The notes under the pieces were generated by a model. It was not told the DNA's origin, searched no databases, and saw only the letters and a program-made list of their open reading frames with translations. Below are positions 61,967 through 64,000 of a stretch of 64,000 nucleotides of DNA, piece after piece (positions within the stretch are counted from its first letter, which is position 1; every line of letters begins with the position of its first letter). Made by a program: the position numbers and the translations under genes. The DNA comes from Shimia sp965227725 (lineage in GTDB: Bacteria > Pseudomonadota > Alphaproteobacteria > Rhodobacterales > Rhodobacteraceae), in contig NZ_CBDDGH010000005.1 of the NCBI RefSeq assembly GCF_965227725.1, positions 806,001-870,000 of the forward strand. Reading direction: 5' to 3'.

Positions 61967-62590
61967 TCACACCAGCGAGGTCACCCAGAGAATGGTGGCA
62001 TCCTCATCGCTTACCGAGACCACATTATGGCCCATCGCCCCGTCGTAGTAGGCGCTGTCGCCGCGGCGCATCTCCACCGGTTCATAATACTCGGTGTAAA
62101 GCGTGATCACCCCGGTCAGCACATAGAGGAACTCTTCGCCGTCATGGCGCACCCAGCCGTCAAACTCCTCCATGGAGCGCGCGCGCACCCGCGCCCGATA
62201 AGGCAGCATCGCCTTCTTGCGCAGCCCTTCCGCCAGCAATTCATGCTCATAGGTCGCGGTGACCTGATGCGCGCCTTCGCCGGATTTCACCACCGACATG
62301 CGGCCCGTGATCTGCCCTTTCTGCGGCGCGGTAAACAGCTGCGGCACCGAGATTTCCAACCCCACAGCCAGCTTCTTCACCGCGTCATAAGTCGGCGACA
62401 TCTGCCCGTTTTCAATCTTTGACAGGGTCGAGCGCGCCAGCCCCGCCTGATTGGCGGCCTGCTCCAGCGTCCATTTGCGCGCCTTGCGCAGGTCCCGCAC
62501 ACGTTGGCCCAGGTCAAGCGGTTCCACATGATCCTGCTCCCCGTTCTCACGGGCGATGCGGATGAGCGATTTGGGGTCTTTTTCTGTCAT
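61967..62590 (-). CDS. XRE-family regulator with C-terminal cupin domain
   Basis: A 207-residue regulator. Residues ~30-85 form the helix-turn-helix (LGQRVRDLRKARKWTLEQAA, GLARSTLSKIENGQMSP). The C-terminal ~100 residues are a cupin with DGEEFLYVLTGVITLYT and GDSAYYDGAMGHNV, which would bind a small ligand. ATG 62590 removes a spurious Arg/Gly-rich extension. It is divergent from the acyl-CoA synthetase gene with 86 bp between starts, so control of that gene is likely. Confidence 0.88.
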   Translation of the reverse strand: MTEKDPKSLIRIARENGEQDHVEPLDLGQRVRDLRKARKWTLEQAANQAGLARSTLSKIENGQMSPTYDAVKKLAVGLEISVPQLFTAPQKGQITGRMSVVKSGEGAHQVTATYEHELLAEGLRKKAMLPYRARVRARSMEEFDGWVRHDGEEFLYVLTGVITLYTEYYEPVEMRRGDSAYYDGAMGHNVVSVSDEDATILWVTSLV

Positions 62591-62676
62591 GCCAGCGCTT
62601 CTAGCGCGCCTGCCCCAAGCTCTGCAACCGCCACGTCGCGCTTGCGCTCCTGTCCCTGCCTGCGTACCCAATCTGC

Positions 62677-64000
62677 ATGACCACGCTGACCACCTCACTT
62701 TTTGACCAAGGCCCGCCGCCACCCTGCCCGCAGGCCTTCAATATGGCCGCCCATGTGCTGGCGCAGGCCGACAGGCTGGCAGACAAACCCGCCCTCGAAG
62801 TGATCTCGCCAACCGGCGTGCAAATCTGGCGCTACAGCGAGCTGAAATCCGCCATTCTCGGCACCGCCACCGGCCTTCTTGAGGCAGGTCTCACCCCCGA
62901 CGACCACGTGCTAATGCGTCTGGGCAATACCGTGGATTTCCCCATTGCCTACCTCGCTGCCATCGCTGTCGATCTGATCCCCGTACCCACATCGACCCAG
63001 CTCACGGAGCCTGAGGTCGCGCGTATGATCGACACGCTGGCCCCAGCCGCTATTCTACATGATCCGGCCGTGCCCACCGCCTCAGCTCCCACCGCCAAGA
63101 CGCTGACAACAAATGACCTTTTTGGGATGCGCAGCCTCCCGCCCGCGGAGTTTGCCATGGGCGACCCCAACCGTCCCGCCTATGTCATCTACACCTCCGG
63201 CACCTCCGGCCAACCCCGCGCCGTGCAACACGCGCACCGGGCCATCTGGGCGCGTCAGATGATGTTTGACGGCTGGTACGGCCTGCGCGCAGAGGACCGC
63301 CTGCTGCATGCAGGCGCGTTCAACTGGACCTTCACATTGGGCACCGGCCTCATGGATCCATGGACCATCGGCGCCACCGCCCTCATCCCAGCCCCAGACA
63401 CCGCCCCCGCCGCCCTGCCAGACCTTCTGCGGGCGCATCAGGCCACCCTCTTTGCCGCCGCGCCGGGGGTCTACCGCAAGATGCTGGACGCGCCCGCGAC
63501 CCCGGCGCTGCCCGCCCTGCGACATGGCCTTTGTGCAGGCGAGAAACTGTCCGAGCCGCTGCGGAAACGCTGGAATGCCGCCACCGGCACCAAACTCTAT
63601 GAAGCCTTTGGCATGTCTGAGTGCTCCACCTTCATCTCCGCCAGCCCGGAAGCCCCGGCACCGGCAGACACCTTGGGCCAGCCCCAGACCGGGCGCCGCG
63701 TTGCGATCCTTGCAGAGGGCGCGCCTGCGCCGCTGAGCACCCCCGGTGTCATCGCGATCCACAGATCCGATCCCGGCTTGATGCTCGGCTATTTTGACGC
63801 GCCCGAGGCCACCGCTGCACGGTTTGAGGGAGAGTGGTTTCTCACCGACGATCTCGGCGCCATGGATGCACAGGGCCACATCACCTACATGGGCCGCGCC
63901 GACGATATGATGAACGCTGGCGGCTTCCGCGTCTCCCCGCTGGAGGTCGAAGCCGCGCTCCTCAACCATCCGGACATCGCCACATTGGCCGTCACCGATG
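62677..64000 (+). CDS. AMP-dependent acyl-CoA synthetase, 3' end outside the window
   Basis: An open frame from ATG 62677 runs to the window end without a stop (441 complete codons). Adenylate-forming motifs are in order: VIYTSGTSGQPRAV (P-loop, ~residue 170), LYEAFGMSE (~310), WFLTDDLG (~387) and YMGRADDMMNAGGFRV (~405), where the C-terminal domain begins. Substrate class resembles benzoate/short-chain acyl-CoA ligases but cannot be fixed. There is no clear ribosome site before the ATG. Regulated probably by the divergent cupin regulator. Confidence 0.85.
   Translation, partial: MTTLTTSLFDQGPPPPCPQAFNMAAHVLAQADRLADKPALEVISPTGVQIWRYSELKSAILGTATGLLEAGLTPDDHVLMRLGNTVDFPIAYLAAIAVDLIPVPTSTQLTEPEVARMIDTLAPAAILHDPAVPTASAPTAKTLTTNDLFGMRSLPPAEFAMGDPNRPAYVIYTSGTSGQPRAVQHAHRAIWARQMMFDGWYGLRAEDRLLHAGAFNWTFTLGTGLMDPWTIGATALIPAPDTAPAALPDLLRAHQATLFAAAPGVYRKMLDAPATPALPALRHGLCAGEKLSEPLRKRWNAATGTKLYEAFGMSECSTFISASPEAPAPADTLGQPQTGRRVAILAEGAPAPLSTPGVIAIHRSDPGLMLGYFDAPEATAARFEGEWFLTDDLGAMDAQGHITYMGRADDMMNAGGFRVSPLEVEAALLNHPDIATLAVTD

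Noticed and set aside
62595..62607. GCGCT-N3-AGCGC as operator of the cupin regulator
   Set aside because: Too short and too GC-rich to stand out in this genome; no second copy in the divergent region.
1..64000. tRNA or rRNA genes, CRISPR arrays, IS elements, prophage or integrase genes
   Set aside because: None were seen on either strand. The islands here are metabolic and show no attachment-site repeats or transposase remnants.

Overview
The window looks like a chromosomal segment of a marine Roseobacter-type alphaproteobacterium (Rhodobacteraceae). This is inferred from family content and order: lptF-lptG-lptD-surA-pdxA-rsmA in one overlapping run, a PurS-type FGAM synthase, the F1-ATPase zeta inhibitor, an RNase E with a very long acidic insertion in its S1 domain and a GWW tail, and two branched-chain-type ABC importers. 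Base composition is GC-rich and even. I see no tRNA, rRNA, CRISPR array, prophage or insertion sequence.

Layout. 0-5.5 kb: purMN, rnd, a secreted SnoaL-like protein, a 41-residue small ORF, a TfoX-C protein, a NUDIX gene broken by an in-frame TAA, and ndk. 5.6-10.7 kb: ABC-F ATPase, MarC protein, periplasmic-type aspartic protease, holC, pepA. 10.8-18.4 kb: outer-membrane biogenesis operon plus pdxA and rsmA. 18.4-38.3 kb: a catabolic region with a UPF0280 (ApbE-like) protein, a 6-hydroxynicotinate-reductase-like iron-sulfur protein, a two-subunit molybdenum hydroxylase, a MarR regulator, a complete ABC importer, a polytopic membrane protein, a PCuAC-like protein, HyuA/HyuB ATP-dependent amidohydrolase, glutaryl-CoA dehydrogenase and a class III CoA-transferase. 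38.3-43 kb: a second complete importer. 43-47 kb: rne and an upstream AT-rich region with DnaA and CtrA boxes. 47-53 kb: HAD phosphatase, dctD, a frameshifted dctB, purQ, purS, purC. 53-64 kb: F1 zeta subunit, MprF-like protein, two pieces of an apparently split cobalamin-dependent methionine synthase, a DUF1638 protein, a lipoprotein, a 179-bp inverted repeat, a cupin-type regulator and an acyl-CoA synthetase cut by the window end.

The most interesting system is the 18-38 kb region. The same 14-bp inverted repeat (RTTnG-N4-CAAAY) occurs in front of the Mo-hydroxylase operon, the importer's binding-protein gene and hyuA, which suggests that the MarR protein controls uptake, hydroxylation, ring reduction and ring opening as one regulon. 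With glutaryl-CoA dehydrogenase and a glutarate-type CoA-transferase next door, the gene set fits catabolism of nicotinate or a related N-heterocycle through 6-hydroxynicotinate and tetrahydro-6-oxonicotinate to glutarate and crotonyl-CoA. In this model HyuAB could replace the known enamidase, and the UPF0280 protein could flavinylate the reductase. This is inference and is marked as such.

Two genes look broken: the NUDIX gene by a premature TAA, and dctB by a one-base loss in a G run. The DctD partner also lacks the sigma-54 GAFTGA loop.
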